The notes: a model not told the origin generated them from the sequence alone. A DNA stretch of 64,000 nucleotides from Curvularia sp. ZM96 (GCA_022457065.1 JAJGBQ010000003.1:3658001-3722000); one strand, 5' to 3'. Positions 10,895 to 22,849 are shown, counted from the first letter of the stretch. Translations and numbers: made by a program.

Positions 10895-13407
10895 ATGCCA
10901 GACCCCTCCAAGGACAGCAAGCTGGGTACCCCCAAGCTTGACAATCCCCAACTCCAGGCTGGAGGAGGTACAGCTTCTGCCTCACCCAAAGCTCGCACCC
11001 TCGATGATCTGTCCAACCTCCAAAGCTACCTTCGAATAGTATACAACGACATCATAAGCCGCCATGATCTACAGACAAAAGAGGGACAACTGAGCTGGCT
11101 CAAGGAGCAGAATGTCTCGGATCAAAGCGCAGAACAACAAGTGCAAAGTCACCTCGAGCTCTTAGGTGACGGCTCTTTCCCGACTTTCGCCAACTACTTT
11201 GCATCAGGGCTAGCCAATGTAATGAAGCCTGCGCAGCCTCTTGATGAGTCGTATCCAATCTCAAACTATTTCATATCCTCGAGTCACAACACATACCTTA
11301 CCGGCAATCAGCTGTCGAGTGACGCGAGCGTTGACGCCTACAAGAACGTCTTAATGCGAGGTTGCCGCTGCGTCGAAGTGGACGTATGGGACGGCGACGA
11401 GCTCTCTGATTCAAGCTCAGACGAAGAAGCTGCCATGGGTAATCCCGGAGCCGATGAGGCAAGGAAGGAGAAGAAGAAGTCTAAGACGGGTCTTAGCATC
11501 AGGAAGCGCTTGGGCTTGAAATTTGGAAAGAAAGACAAGTCAGACGACGAGAAAGAGGAAGAAAAGTCATCGCCGCCTGGGGAAGATATGCAAAAGATTC
11601 AGCCCTGGCATTCCGCTTCTTATGGCTCTCGAGCTGAGCCAAAGGTCTTCCACGGCTACACTCTGACCAAGGAAATGACTTTCCGAGCCGTATGCGCAAC
11701 CATAAAACAATACGCATTCGCCGCATCCAACCTACCTCTGATTGTCAGTCTCGAAGTACACGCCGGCCCGGAGCAACAAGAGATCATGGTCGAGCTCATG
11801 CAAGAGTACTGGAAGGGCATGCTGCTTGAAGCGCCAGATGACCCAACACAGAGTCTAGATACCATCCCCCTGCCGCCACTGAAAGCTTTAGAAAACAAGA
11901 TCCTTGTAAAGGTCAAGCGCGGCCATATGAAGCCAACCCCCACTGACCCACAGGCCCCAGCAGCTGGTGGAACCACGCCTCCGCTGGAGCACACCACGAG
12001 CGTTGATAGTGCAGGCTCGGAAGAGGAACTTGGGCCGGATGGCGAAACGAAACCCCCAGCGCCGAAGCCCAAGATTGTGGAGACACTCTCACGGCTTGGT
12101 GTCTACCTTGGGGGTCACTCATATAAGGGACTGGATACACCAGAGGCGAAGATACCTACCCACATCTTCTCACTTTCCGAAGGGACGTTGATGGATCTTC
12201 ATGAAAGTGATCCTGTCGGGCTCTTCACCCACAACAAAAACTACCTTATGCGCGCGTATCCAAAGGGGACTCGATTGACCTCTTCAAACCTTAACCCTTC
12301 CGTATTCTGGCGCATGGGGGTTCAAATTGTTGCTCTCAATTGGCAGCGCTGGGACGGTGGAATGATGCAAAATGAAGCCATGTTCGCAGGTACGCCTGGT
12401 TGGGTTCTCAAGCCACAGGGCTACCGCAGCACAAGTGATGCGACAACGCAGAAGACAGCCATCCCTCGTCAAGTCATGGACCTAAGCATCGAGTTCATCG
12501 CCGGACAGAATATTCCCTTGCCTCCTGAAGAGGACGACCCCAAAGACTTCAAGCCCTACGTCAAGGTCGAATTACACGTCGAGTCATACGAAGAACGCAA
12601 TGCCGAGCCCGTGCCGGGCAACGGAAGGAGCCAAAAAGGCGAATATAAAGCAAAGACCAAGACTGCCAGGACTCCGAATCCTGACTTTGGCCGCGAGGTC
12701 ATTAAATTCGTCGATGTGCAAGGCGTGACCGACGAACTGACTTTTGTCAGGTGAGTTTTCCTTTCCTTTTTCCGTTACGTGCCCATTGCATGCAGGTCGC
12801 CTTGTGTTACAAGCATCGCTTTTGCGCACGATGTCCAACGTATGACCAAACTCTTTCTGCACCTAATCTGGTAGCCACCGCATTTTCTTGCTGTATATAT
12901 ACGGCTTATCGGTTTCATGGATCTGAAAGTGGAGACGTGGAGACAGTGGTTGTGGCACACTGCTGGGAATCAGTCTGGCGAGCTGCAGCTGGCCGTGATT
13001 TCGCATTGAGTGACCGTGCCTTACCGACTTCCTCTTGCAAGACCACGTCTTCTCGCTTTGTCCTAAGGATTGCTCCGACCGAGGCTTTTTGGCAACCTGA
13101 TCAACCTGGCACCATAGATGATTTCATCGCCTGACTTGCTTATACTATGTCAAATAATCGCAGCTGGAAGTCCAATTGCGATCTATTCATCACTTGATCA
13201 TCCCCGGGATGCCTGCTGACATTTCTTTTTCGTAGATTCAAAGTTATGGACGACGAGCGTATCAGCGATGATCTAGCCGCTTGGGCCTGTTTCCGTCTTG
13301 ACCGCCTTCAAACCGGCTACCGTGTGCTTCATCTTTACGATGCAAATGGCGTAGTGTCTAAGGGAGCACTATTGGTCCGCATCACCAAGACGGTCAGTGC
13401 GGCTTGA
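10895..13407 (+). CDS. PLC1: phosphoinositide-specific phospholipase C
   Basis: Two exons (10895-12750 and 13236-13407) give 675 residues. X domain: YFISSSHNTYLTGNQL near residue 123 with the first catalytic His, RGCRCVEVDVWDG with the Ca-binding Glu/Asp, and HGYTLTKEMTF near 252 with the second His. A charged insert of ~80 residues (about 170-250, alternating acidic and Lys-rich) splits the X domain. Y domain: LGVYLGGHSYKGL to NWQRWDGGMMQNEAMF and GWVLKPQGYR (~397-530). A C2 domain follows (~540-670) and is completed by exon 2 (FKVMDDERISDD...LRxxYRVLHLYD pattern). The enzyme cleaves PIP2 to IP3 and diacylglycerol in Ca2+ signalling. There is no PH domain and only weak N-terminal EF-hand-like sequence, as in other fungal delta-like PLCs. 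The second intron-spanning exon is supported by phase and C2 homology. Confidence 0.9.
12751..13235 (+). other. unusually long intron (485 nt) of the PLC gene
   Basis: Donor gtgagt at 12751 and acceptor cgtag at 13231-13235 join the C2 domain in frame. At 485 nt it is several times longer than the other introns deduced here (44-172 nt). It contains an open frame of 127 codons that starts at the donor and lacks an ATG-led, protein-like character. Confidence 0.7.
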
Positions 13408-14171
13408 ACAAATTTCATGTTCTTCTTGGCCGTCACTACGACGATCGTCCCACTGTCTTTCCTTGGATCGCTTGTACTTCGCCCTGTTGGGTGGGCGTTT
13501 TGCTAATGCGATGATAGTTTTTCCCGACTGGTCTACGATTTGGTCGTGGAAAACAGTTCTCGAATGAAATTTTGCAGCAGCATCATGAGCGTCATCACCA
13601 GAAGTTGTATCATCGGCCACAGAACGGGAAACGCAGGTTTGGTAGTAGTCGACAGAGTTTCACAAGACTTTGAGTGAGCAAGTGGAAATTTTGTGAATTT
13701 GTGGAGTCATTGCCGTTTCTCCATGCGTATGTGACAAAGTGTAGTCATAGCAAGGATATATCTGTTGGAAAGATCAGGCTCTGCAGGTTTACTGCCAAGG
13801 TTCTGAAGGTGATATTATGAAGCCTTTCTTACCTCTTCTTGAATCACATTGATATTGGTATCCGTCTCATGACGCAAAATAGACTTTTCATTGTTCAACT
13901 GACGACTCCGCGCTAAATTACAAGTACCAACACCCCCAGAAAAGATACTCAACAAATCCTCTCCTCTCCACTGAAAAATGCGGACAAACATCCACAAGTA
14001 GGTAGTCCAAGGCGCGGAGGCGCACATCCCCATGTGAGACACTAACTCATCGCCACCCCCGAAACAAAAAGGAGAGGATGGAAACGAGAAGAGACACGCT
14101 CCAGATCGGCAAGAACATCCCCAACTTGTAATGTGCACCTCACCACAGCCTCAATCCCCTTCTCCCTTCGT
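13408..14171. other. intergenic region, convergent 3' ends
   Basis: About 760 bp between the PLC stop and the stop of the small CxxC-protein gene. Open frames here lack convincing starts. Likely 3' UTRs. Confidence 0.5.
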
Positions 14172-14451
14172 CTAATTGACAGGTGTACCACACTCATGGC
14201 AGTCTTTTCCCGGAATCACCCAGACTGTGTTTCCGCGCTCGAGACAGGCAGGGCAGCGGCGGCCGGGGACCTATGCGTGTAGAAAGTTAGGCCAGAGGAA
14301 GAGAGAGTAGAGGGGAGAGGAAGGGCGAAAGAAAGTGGGAATTGGGGTTTGAGGTTCGTAAGGCAGGGAGACCTACGGGCATGGTAGTGATACCTTCGGG
14401 GTCGTTCATGCAAGGGAAGGCGACTTTGTCGGTGAAGGTGTGCTTGCACAT
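14172..14451 (-). CDS. small conserved CxxC (zinc-ribbon-like) protein
   Basis: Two exons (14377-14451 and 14172-14270; intron 14271-14376) encode 57 residues. Six cysteines: one at residue 2, one in FPCMND, then CPAC in the second exon and a C-terminal CHECGTP. Two CxxC knuckles ~20 residues apart suggest one bound zinc. The intron phase (0) and consensus borders (cgcatag acceptor) support the model, and both exons have Cys-rich, charged, globular composition. No known function. A TATATAAG element on the same strand lies about 220 bp upstream. Confidence 0.65.
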
Positions 14452-16594
14452 GGTGACTCGGGCTGGATGGGTTTGTGAAGGTAGAGAGGGTGGTTGGTTT
14501 TTTTTGTGTGGAGGAAGGGGCTCTGATTTAGAGATGTTGGTTGGACAGCGGTCTGGTGCTGAGGACAAGAGGACAATAGCCTGGGGTGAGCGAGGTCGAA
14601 TTGTTTGGAGCTTGGAAGGACTGTGAAGTTCGAGTGATTTTGGTTGCAAGACGGATAGGCAGCTAGTCTGCCTTATATATCCGTTTCCCTTTGCCCCGTT
14701 TGCAACGTCGTGTAGAATATCATTTTTTGTGTGCCATTCCTGTCACAACGGGCATGCAAAACCCATGTGCATGATTACAACCTTTGTGGCGTTTTCCTCA
14801 CGTCACGATGCAGTTTCCCGAGACGTGTTTCAGCATTACTTGAGCAAAGGGAAAATCTACGTCTTTTTCTCGTTAACGTCGTTTTGCCACCTGGTGTCTG
14901 ACTCAATGCAGGACAAGTATGAAATGCATGCGTCTTGGCTGTCAGCACGTCGCTAAGAAACGGGGGTGTATAGGGTGCATTCTGGCGCCACGCAACGTTA
15001 CCCACCCGTACCGCTACAACCATAGTGCTCTCGATGAGCCGAAATGTGACACCCGTGCCTTTCACTTTGCTGTATACACGGGTATCACAGACGATAAGCG
15101 AACCGAGATGACCGGAAGATAGAAACAGTAGCACTCGTCCCACGAAATCTGTGGGTAACTAGAAGTATAGTCGTGCGTCGGCAGTGCACTATTTTTCCCT
15201 TTTCGTTCAAACAACCACAAAAACGTAATAGACTAAAAGGCCATCGAATGTCAATCACCCTACAAATACACACAAGACACGCAGCATATTCAACCGACCC
15301 ATTCTTTCACCCTTCCAGCAGCCCCCCTTCCGTCTCCCTCATGCACTGCCCATCTGATCGGTCAAAAAGCGAGGTACGCTTTCCTTTGCCAGATCCGATA
15401 CTACGAAAGTCAAAGTCATCCTTTTCCTCATCTCACGCATTGCATGCTAGATGGAATGCGGGGAAGCATCATGTCGGCTCGACGTCTCGACTATACACAT
15501 GTAGGCGAGCGCTTTCTGCCACGGATATTCCCGTAGATCCGCTTTTTCGTTTTCTCGAGTTGATTCAGGACTCGCTTAGAGCAAGCAGGGCATGGGTAGG
15601 AAATGCACACTTACGTAGCAGCGCTTAGAAGAGAGAAGAGGTACAGCCGTCACGCGTTTTCTGACTCGCTGCAGGACGATGTGGTCGAGCCCCTCCTATG
15701 TTCTGGTCTCGCCCCTCTGGAGATTTTGGGCATCTTCTTGACTGCTTTGGAGCCAGGATACCTGCAGTTTGCGGGATATGTTGTGTCGATCCGGTCGACC
15801 CAATTTTCGGTTCCTGGGCAGTGTGCATCATGCAGCTGCCAGTACCCTTTTCAGGGCGCCTGATCGGGAATATCGTGCCGTTTGGTGTAACTGACAGGCG
15901 GTGAGACTGGTTGCCCAAATCAGCAAGAGATGGACTGCTTTACTGCTATTGTGCATTTCTTCTTCGTTCCTGCTTGGATAAAGCACCGCCTCTGATTCGA
16001 TTGCTCGTTTATGCGAGGCGAAAGTCTAAAACGATTTCGTTTAGTAATTCAGCGAAGGTAGCTGCCAATCGAGACATGTGAGATGAGATAGCGCTTTTCG
16101 CGTCAGCGCTTGGATAGGTCCAGTTAAGGCAAAGATCCACTTAATGCACCACCGAATTCGATCAAGACAGGAACCGATTGCGAGAGAGAAGAGAACTGTG
16201 ATGAATTCGATAGCTGTGTGAAACGATGCTAGACATCTCTGTCCGTCCATCTGCTCAGCTACTTAAGAACCTCCTTTCCCGCTATGCTCTCGGACCCATA
16301 CCACAAAGAGAGAAAAAAAATTACAAGAAAAGAACAATGAAGCACGTGCGCTACACTCGAACGTATGCCCTTCTTATCCGGATATAGTAGTGCATGTCTG
16401 TGGTGATGCTATGCCGAAACGCCCTTCGCCTTATTATCCAGATATGCTACAGTTGTAGTTTGAAAAGCAGGAAACAAATTTGGTCATTATAGTCGTAGAG
16501 GAGGGAGACGCATACGATGCCCTATGCACAAGGCGTTGCTGAGCCGCCTCACAAGTAGTGGTGGGTGAATGAGTATAGGAGAAAGGCAACGCTC
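14452..16594. other. long intergenic region
   Basis: About 2.1 kb between the CxxC-protein start and the stop of the coiled-coil gene. Several medium open frames exist on both strands (for example 15173-15628 plus and 15625-15918 minus), but they overlap each other, lack codon-bias or motif support, and have mostly non-ATG starts. I cannot support a gene. The area could include a long 3' UTR or a non-coding transcript. Confidence 0.4.
14672..14681 (-). promoter_or_regulatory. TATA-like element
   Basis: Reading the minus strand, gatatataagg lies ~220 bp upstream of the ATG at 14451 of the small CxxC-protein gene. It is a good TATA match at a distance compatible with a 150-200-nt 5' leader. 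Assignment is inference. Confidence 0.35.
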
Positions 16595-17545
16595 CTAAGA
16601 CCGACTCCCAGTCTGGCGCTCATGCTGTGTCATGACCCACCGCATCTTGTCACGGGTCTCGACCATCGCGTCGACCAGCTTCTGGGCCTCACGCTCCTTT
16701 TCTGGTAAGGCGCGTCGCAGTCTGTCTGCTTCCTCAATGAGTGCGTCCATTTCCTTTCGATGCTCCTTCTTGTACTGTTCCATTAGGTTTGTGAGCTTGG
16801 CCTCGGTGCGGATGGAACGCGATGATTCGTGTTGTAGCTGATCACTGATAATGGCCTGTCGCTTAATTTTGTCGGCGTCTTCGAGGCGCTTTCTCCTCAG
16901 CTCGTTCAGCTCTTGGTTGATTTGGCGGATCTTGTTCTCATAGCCGTCAGTGATGCGCTTGAAGCCGTCACGCGCCGTCTCTAGGTTGGTGTCTGCGAGG
17001 CCCTTCATCTCGTATGCCTGTGCCAGCTGGCGCTGTGTCTCTGACCGTGTATCACCCAGCATTTTAAGGGCTTCTTCGGCTCTCTGCTCCGCCATCTTCC
17101 TGCGGCGGATCTCGGTTTCTAGTGTAGCCTTGAGCTCCTCCAGCTTCCGGTCTTTGCGTTCGATTGCCCGTGCGTTGGTGTCGGCAAGGACCTGCAGGTG
17201 TTGGTACTCAGCACGGGAGTCTTCAGCCCTCGTTTGTGCAGCGGACACCCGTTTGGCTTCATCCTCTCTTGCTAGCTTCTCAGCGCGGAGCTCTCGCCGC
17301 AGCCTGTCATTTTCTTGGGTGATCTTGTCAATGTATTGTGAGGTCTTGGAGTTTGGCGTGCTGTGGTGGTTGGGTCGAGCCCAGGAGTTGTTTTCGTCGG
17401 CGGCCATGGGAGCCTTGTCTACTGGGAACGGGCCTGAGTTGTTACGAGGCGACGTATACGGGGGCATGGCAGCAGGCGATTTGGAGCGGATGGGTGTTGC
17501 GTTCGCTGTGCGAACAGGGTCGTCGGTCCAAGCTGAGCCGTTCAT
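16595..17545 (-). CDS. She3-like coiled-coil protein
   Basis: From the ATG at 17545 the product has 316 residues. After a Ser/Pro/Asn-rich head (~65 residues) nearly the whole protein is heptad-rich coiled coil, from SQYIDKITQENDRLRREL onward, dense in E/K/R/Q with NARAIERKDRKLEELK and a conserved-looking C-terminus KMRWVMTQHERQ. The pattern resembles the fungal family annotated as SWI5-dependent HO expression protein 3 (She3), an adaptor linking mRNA cargo to type V myosin in yeast. This identification is from memory of the family and is moderate. The frame is open to an AG acceptor near 17616; a spliced upstream exon with ATG at 17851 and donor gtaagg at 17800 would join in phase and add ~35 residues, so the true start may be there. 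Confidence 0.55.
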   Translation of the reverse strand: MNGSAWTDDPVRTANATPIRSKSPAAMPPYTSPRNNSGPFPVDKAPMAADENNSWARPNHHSTPNSKTSQYIDKITQENDRLRRELRAEKLAREDEAKRVSAAQTRAEDSRAEYQHLQVLADTNARAIERKDRKLEELKATLETEIRRRKMAEQRAEEALKMLGDTRSETQRQLAQAYEMKGLADTNLETARDGFKRITDGYENKIRQINQELNELRRKRLEDADKIKRQAIISDQLQHESSRSIRTEAKLTNLMEQYKKEHRKEMDALIEEADRLRRALPEKEREAQKLVDAMVETRDKMRWVMTQHERQTGSRS

Positions 17546-19081
17546 GTCATTTCTCTGTATGACGCGGCTGAAGTTGAGTTCGGGAAGATAAGGCACTGAG
17601 TCTGTGTGACACACGTTAGCATCGACCCGTAGCAGGAGCGCTACAGTGAACTGGCGTTGCTCGAGGTCCGGCAATGGCAGCGTGCAGGGCAGGAATTGAG
17701 CGACGAGGTCGATGTTGATGTTGGTGATCAGAGCGACTTGCGATACGCCATGTTTGGGAAGGGAACGACAGGGGCCCCGCTCGTGGCGCTAAGCCTTACC
17801 TGGAGCCGTTACTAGGACTACCTTTTTCCGGCGGAACAGAAGCCACACCATGCTTCGAGTGCGGACTTCGAGTGGCCTGGAATACTGTTGTGAATCAGTC
17901 TTTACTCGAAAATCATTTTCTGAATTAAACAAAGAGGTCCAGTCTGGCAGAATCGTACAAAGGAGAGCTGAAATCCTGTCCGCTTGGACCCTCTCTCATT
18001 TCAAGGGGAGTGCATGGCGACAAGGAGACAAAAGCAATACTGCGGCGAGTGAGTGTGTCTCTCACCTTTCCCATATCTCTGTTCGTTATCCTTCTGTCTT
18101 TGTAGCGTGTTGGTGCTGGTCCAGGTGTCCTTTACTTGCACCTGGTAGATGGGAGTTGTGAATGGTGAGGTCTCGTAGTTACCTGTGAGCATTGGACACG
18201 GGCTACAGAAGAGTCATCTATCTATCCCATGACCAAGACTGGCCTAGCCATACCCAGCCGCATGCTGTCTTCCCTTTCGACTCCTCTGTATCCATCGCAA
18301 ACTCAGCCCCAGGATGCAGAATGCGCCAATGAGCGAGCATCCTGGTCAGGTACGGGCCGCCATGTGGGGCCGACTGCCCAGCAACCGTCTTACTACAAGT
18401 GACGTGTGCGTGTTCCACCAGCACGAAACACGCCATTCCGACCTATGCAGCAACGTTTACCGTGGGGGGATATGGCGTTTGCGCTTGTCCTGACTTGCCC
18501 AGGGGGTTCTGACTACTGTCTCCCAAGGCTGGTGAATATCAAAACCCAATGGAGCAATCGAAACCTCCCTCCACAGCCATCTTACGACTTTCCGTAGCTT
18601 CTATCAAAGGCGAATCGAGTTCATCCAGCTCACCCTGCTCGTCTCAAATTTCCACACTAAACTGCCTACGTGGCTCAGCTTCACCGCTAATAATCACTAC
18701 AACGAATCTCTTGCTTGTATACACCACTCATTGCTGTCGATGAAACTGGCGTGACGTGTGCCGGGCTTCTCATCGCGCTATGAAGATCGGGATGGACAAA
18801 CGTTCAGGCCGAAATCGAGTCTAGCCATGCTGCACAAACTTCCCGAGGTTGTGACACGAGTACTCGTCTCGAGGCAAACCCGTAGACATACTGAGACGAA
18901 TACTAAAACCACTAGGCGGACACCTTAGTTGCATATTGGGATGTATTACGCTGCTATCATGTTAGGACTCCCAACTTCAGCTCACACACCTCAGTAACTG
19001 CAGAACAAGTAAGGACGGATATCATTTTTCCCGAGTATGTACAGTTCCGGCAGAATCAGTTCCGGATCTCCATCTCAGAAT
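17546..19081. other. intergenic region with possible 5' exon of the coiled-coil gene
   Basis: About 1.5 kb. The only coding hint is the possible 17-codon first exon at 17801-17851 (minus). The rest, including 18.2-19.0 kb, shows no convincing gene on either strand. Confidence 0.45.
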
Positions 19082-19888
19082 CTAAAACATGTCGGGAGCC
19101 TTCTTCACACGTAGCTTGCCCTCAAACGGCTTCTCGGACGAGATCTCGTTGTTCCTCAGCTTCTCTAGCTTGCGCTCGTTTTCCTCGTTGGCAAGCTTCT
19201 TGTACTTTTCAATCACCTTGTCCATTTGGACCTGGCTTCCAGCAGGGACATTATATGGAGATCCCACGTTCATGATCCTAGCGTCTGTCAGCATTCATCC
19301 CCTCATCAATTATCTTCCCCGTGGTTGCTCTTTTCACATGGAATCCGCCTATGGTATCGACAAGTCTTGTGGGGACTTAAAAGACGTACTCTGGGAACTT
19401 CATCTCAACATGCTCCTGAGGCTTTGTGTTCAAAAACAGTACTCGGTCCTCACCCGCCTGCTCAATCATCCTCACGTGCAAATCATTCTGCGCCGTCCAC
19501 TTGTCGTGTAGTCCGGCTGTCGCATTGGCGATCATGCGGGTAAAGTACGGCACGCTGTTGTCGCCGTTGGTGCGCGAAATGCTGTAGATAGCCAGGCCCG
19601 CGGGGACAACGCCAATTGTCATCCAGAAACCCAACTATATATGCCAATTGCGTTAGCATATCTTCTCCTTCTCAGTGTCCATTACCACATTGTATCCTTT
19701 GCCGGCGAGCGATTGAGCTGGATCGGGGTAATTGAAGGGAGGGGACATACACCGATGGGTTCGTCGGCGGCCGGGCTGGGGTGGCCATGGGCGTGAGCCT
19801 CGTCGTGGGCATAGCGGCGCGATTGACGCGCGACAGGAGTTCGGCTCGTGCGGGCAGCAGCCACTGCTGTCCGGCGGAGTGACTGCAT
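19082..19888 (-). CDS. mitochondrial inner-membrane protein, likely fungal complex I accessory subunit (NUXM/17.8-kDa-like)
   Basis: Three exons (19751-19888, 19390-19634, 19082-19277; introns 116 and 112 nt) encode 192 residues. The first ~28 residues are rich in Arg, Ala and Ser without acids (MQSLRRTAVAAARTSR...), a clear mitochondrial presequence, followed by a His-rich linker. Exon 2 opens with one membrane segment (LGFWMTIGVVPAGLAIYSI) then SRTNGDNSVPYFTRMI. Exon 3 gives NVGSPYNVPAGSQVQMDKV and a Lys/Glu-rich helix ending APDMF. This layout matches the fungal-specific single-span complex I subunit known as NUXM or the 17.8-kDa subunit. I rate the family assignment as probable, not certain. 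All junctions keep frame. Confidence 0.62.
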
Positions 19889-21651
19889 GGTGCGGGTGTA
19901 GGCGGGCGTTTTGCGGATCGTCACGGTGGTGTTCGCGATGATGCTGAGCTTCGAGATATGGTTTAGTCAGCGAGCAGTAGTGGCTTGGCATGATCTTCAA
20001 CTCTGCCCTGTCGGTCACTGTTTCCTCACTTTAACTCTTCAATTTTGACATTGGAAGACGAAAATACTATCTTACTATTTCAGCCAACTCCCTGTATCTA
20101 TGATTCGGGTTGTGAACAGACCTGACGACTTTTATAATATCCCCCGCTATCGTACACTCTCGGATAAAGGCACATGATTCTCAAAACCAACTCAGACTTA
20201 CGATTTGTTCGAAGAAACAAAAACTCAAGGCGCAACCAATTCCATGTCGCCTCGTAATTACAGGCTTCTACTAGCAGGAAGACCTCCACCAAATTCGGGA
20301 CACTGAATTCAGCACCTAGAGTGACTCTAGGCAGTCGCTTCACCATGAAGACAACATGCGAGAAAGGTTCATCAATACCGAACCAGAATTTCGAAAGCGA
20401 GCCCTTGTGTATGCACTTCAAGTTGGCGATGCCAGCGTTTGCGAGACATCGGCTTCCGCATCTTGCATCACCGTCTTGAGCAGGAGTGGCGTGGATCACA
20501 CTAACAAGGCTACCTACACACTGATTGGTTACGCAGATGGCCAGCGTCTTAAAAAAGCCTCCGCCACTCACCCCTTTCAGTAGCTCATTGACGTCCTGCG
20601 TCGTCAGCCAGCCCTGTTGACTCGTAAGTCGTTCCGATGATACTAAGTGTCTCTTCAGCTCGCTCTCGGCTTGACAGTGTTCGCCAAGTGGGTACCGGCC
20701 TAGAACCCCCCTAAAAAAATCTACTTCCATTCTTCGCTAGTCATTTTGGTCAACCAGATAAGTAATGTTAGATTCTGCATGAGATGTCTTTTGCTGAAAC
20801 CCCGAATAACCAAAGATGAGGGTACTTTGCAATCTCAGCGAATACTCACTCCTCCACCGAGATGTCTCAGAAACATCCATGAATTCGTCGACAAGAATTA
20901 GCATATAGTGTAATGCAAGTCGCGACACTTTTGTTCGGCTACCGCCAGTGCCACCACTGGACGCCACCACCATGCCAAATGAGCCCATCCCCGTCGCCCT
21001 AATAGTAGCAACTGAGCATGTCATTCGATTTTTGCGGTAGTTTGCTCTGTCCGTATCCGGAATCCATGGCCCAGATTACGTTACGAGGATTGCTGATGTG
21101 TTATACGATACGCGGCCCAGGGCACTGAAACCCTCCGACAGAAACTCCAGGCTTATTAAATGGCACTTATCCTTGGGCTCCCGTCAGCACCTCGTACAAC
21201 AGTGAATTCTGAGACTGATGCAGCCATATACTCCGTAAGGCCACTTTGCCACTGTACCTCTAATAGGATGAAAGGTTATGATCTCAAAGTTACCCCACAG
21301 TCCGAACTAGGGACCTGTGGCTTGCACTATGGTGGGCACTGGCTTGTTGAATTACTCCTTTCGCACGGTCACCAGCTGCGTTTGAGCGGGCCGATTCATG
21401 CGTCCCGGCATCTACGGAGTATATAGTTGAAAGTGTGTCAGTATCCGCAGTCGTACTATTCGACTGGACTCTTTCACTACCACCCCCACTGCGCGCGCCG
21501 CCGTCATCTGTGTCGTTGACCTTCGGAAATCTACTGCTGAGGTGTATGACATGGTACCCAACACAACCAGTCGATACAGGCATCTTACCGGATCTACCGG
21601 CGAAATTGAAGCATTATACTCTTGAGCCACGTCTTGATTACGCCTTGCACG
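19889..21651. other. intergenic region containing an interrupted open frame
   Basis: About 1.76 kb between a minus-strand and a plus-strand gene. Its main feature is the interrupted frame described separately at 20098-21024. The remaining DNA shows no supported gene. Confidence 0.45.
20098..21024 (-). pseudogene. possible decayed or mis-spliced gene (309 codons with one TAG)
   Basis: On the minus strand an ATG at 21024 opens a frame of 95 codons ending in TAG at 20737-20739. Two codons later, in the same frame, an ATG at 20730 opens 210 more codons. Together they form 309 codons with a single stop. The downstream part looks partly protein-like (for example WLTTQDVNELL and PNLVEVFLLVEACNYEATWNWLRLEFL). 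I found no phase-compatible intron that removes the TAG, although a gtgagt donor and a gactag acceptor exist nearby. No family is recognised. It could be an old gene with a nonsense change or chance open frame. Confidence 0.25.
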
Positions 21652-22849
21652 ATGCACCGAGCATTGGCACTTACTCCGAAGATCTTGTTGGGTGTACTGA
21701 CACTTTTAATCTTCTATCAAATTCCTTGGGTTGAGACCAATACGGTGGCGTTGCAAACGAGCAACCACACCGAAACAGAATGGTTTCAAGACGCCCGAAA
21801 ACCACAAGAAGACCAAGGTATGGAAATCTGGAAATGAACGATAGCTTCCGGGTCACACTAACATCCCATCCGTAGCGAATAACTCCACCCCATCGATTGA
21901 TTACAGCAAGATTCACATATCTTACGGAGAAACGCAGTGTATGCCAGATTTTAACACTGGGTGGAAACGACTCACAACCACACGCAAGGAGTCATGTGCA
22001 AAACATGCGCCCTTTGACACTTACGAGAACCGCCGTGTCGCTCTCGCAACCATTACGACTGGAAAACCAACAGAAGCATACGACCGTGCGATCCTATCAC
22101 AGATGTTTCACGCTGCAGTCCACGAAACATCCGCGCACATACTATGCGAGCAACTTGCCGATGGAGCATGGAACAAGATTGCTTTCCTTCTCAACCTCGT
22201 CATGAACGAGATGTTGAAGCCCAAGGAATCACGGCTAGAATGGATCCTATGGATCGACCGTGATGCAATCGTCCTCGACCCTTGCCGACCACTATCCAGC
22301 TTCCTTCCTCCCAATACCTCCGAATTCGACAATGTCAACCTGATCACAAACAACGATGCTATTGGGCTGAACGCAGGGGTGTTCTTATTCAGAGTAAATG
22401 AGTGGTCTATACAACTCTTCAATACCATTCTAGCCTATCGATATTACCGGCCAGACGAGCGTCTCATACTCGCAGAGCAAACGGCGATGGAGAAGGTTCT
22501 TCAAGAGGCGAGATGGCAGGGTCAATATGCGCAGGTGCCACGGTACTGGTTCAATGCGTATCCCGCGCCCGATAACAGCATCGAAGACTTTGAAGCCGGA
22601 AACGAGCCAGATGACCTGCAGTGGTTCCAAGCTAGAAAGGGCGACTTCGTGGTACATTTTGCCGGCGATGACGGAAGAAGCGAGCGCATGGTGCAATGGC
22701 TTAACGTTGTTGAGGGCATGGATGTGTGGGAAGCGGGCGATGCGAAGACGGATGTTACGACCGAGATTCAAAAGTATTGGGAGAGCTATCGAGAGAAGAA
22801 TCTGACATGGGAACAGGTGTCGGGGGATCCAAAGCACCAAGGACTTTGA
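21652..22849 (+). CDS. GT34-family glycosyltransferase (GMA12/MNN10 type)
   Basis: Two exons (21652-21817 and 21876-22849; intron 58 nt with a cactaaca branch site) encode 379 residues. Residues ~10-25 (KILLGVLTLLIFYQIPW) form a type II signal anchor, so the enzyme should face the Golgi lumen. The catalytic part has WILWIDRDAIVLD (the metal-binding DxD, here DRD), LNAGVFLFR, a Glu-Gln AEQTAM motif, RYWFNAYP and GDFVVHFAGDD, in the order expected for alpha-1,2-galactosyl/alpha-1,6-mannosyltransferases of family GT34. It likely extends cell-wall or secretory-protein glycans. Exon phases match (GAC CAA G / CG AAT). Confidence 0.87.

Noticed and set aside
12751..13134. 127-codon plus-strand frame downstream of the PLC
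   Set aside because: It begins at the splice donor and lies entirely within the PLC intron; the C2 domain continues at 13236 in phase.
15173..15918. Medium-length frames in the 14.5-16.6 kb gap
   Set aside because: Overlapping on both strands with low-complexity Ser/Arg content and no motif or splice support.
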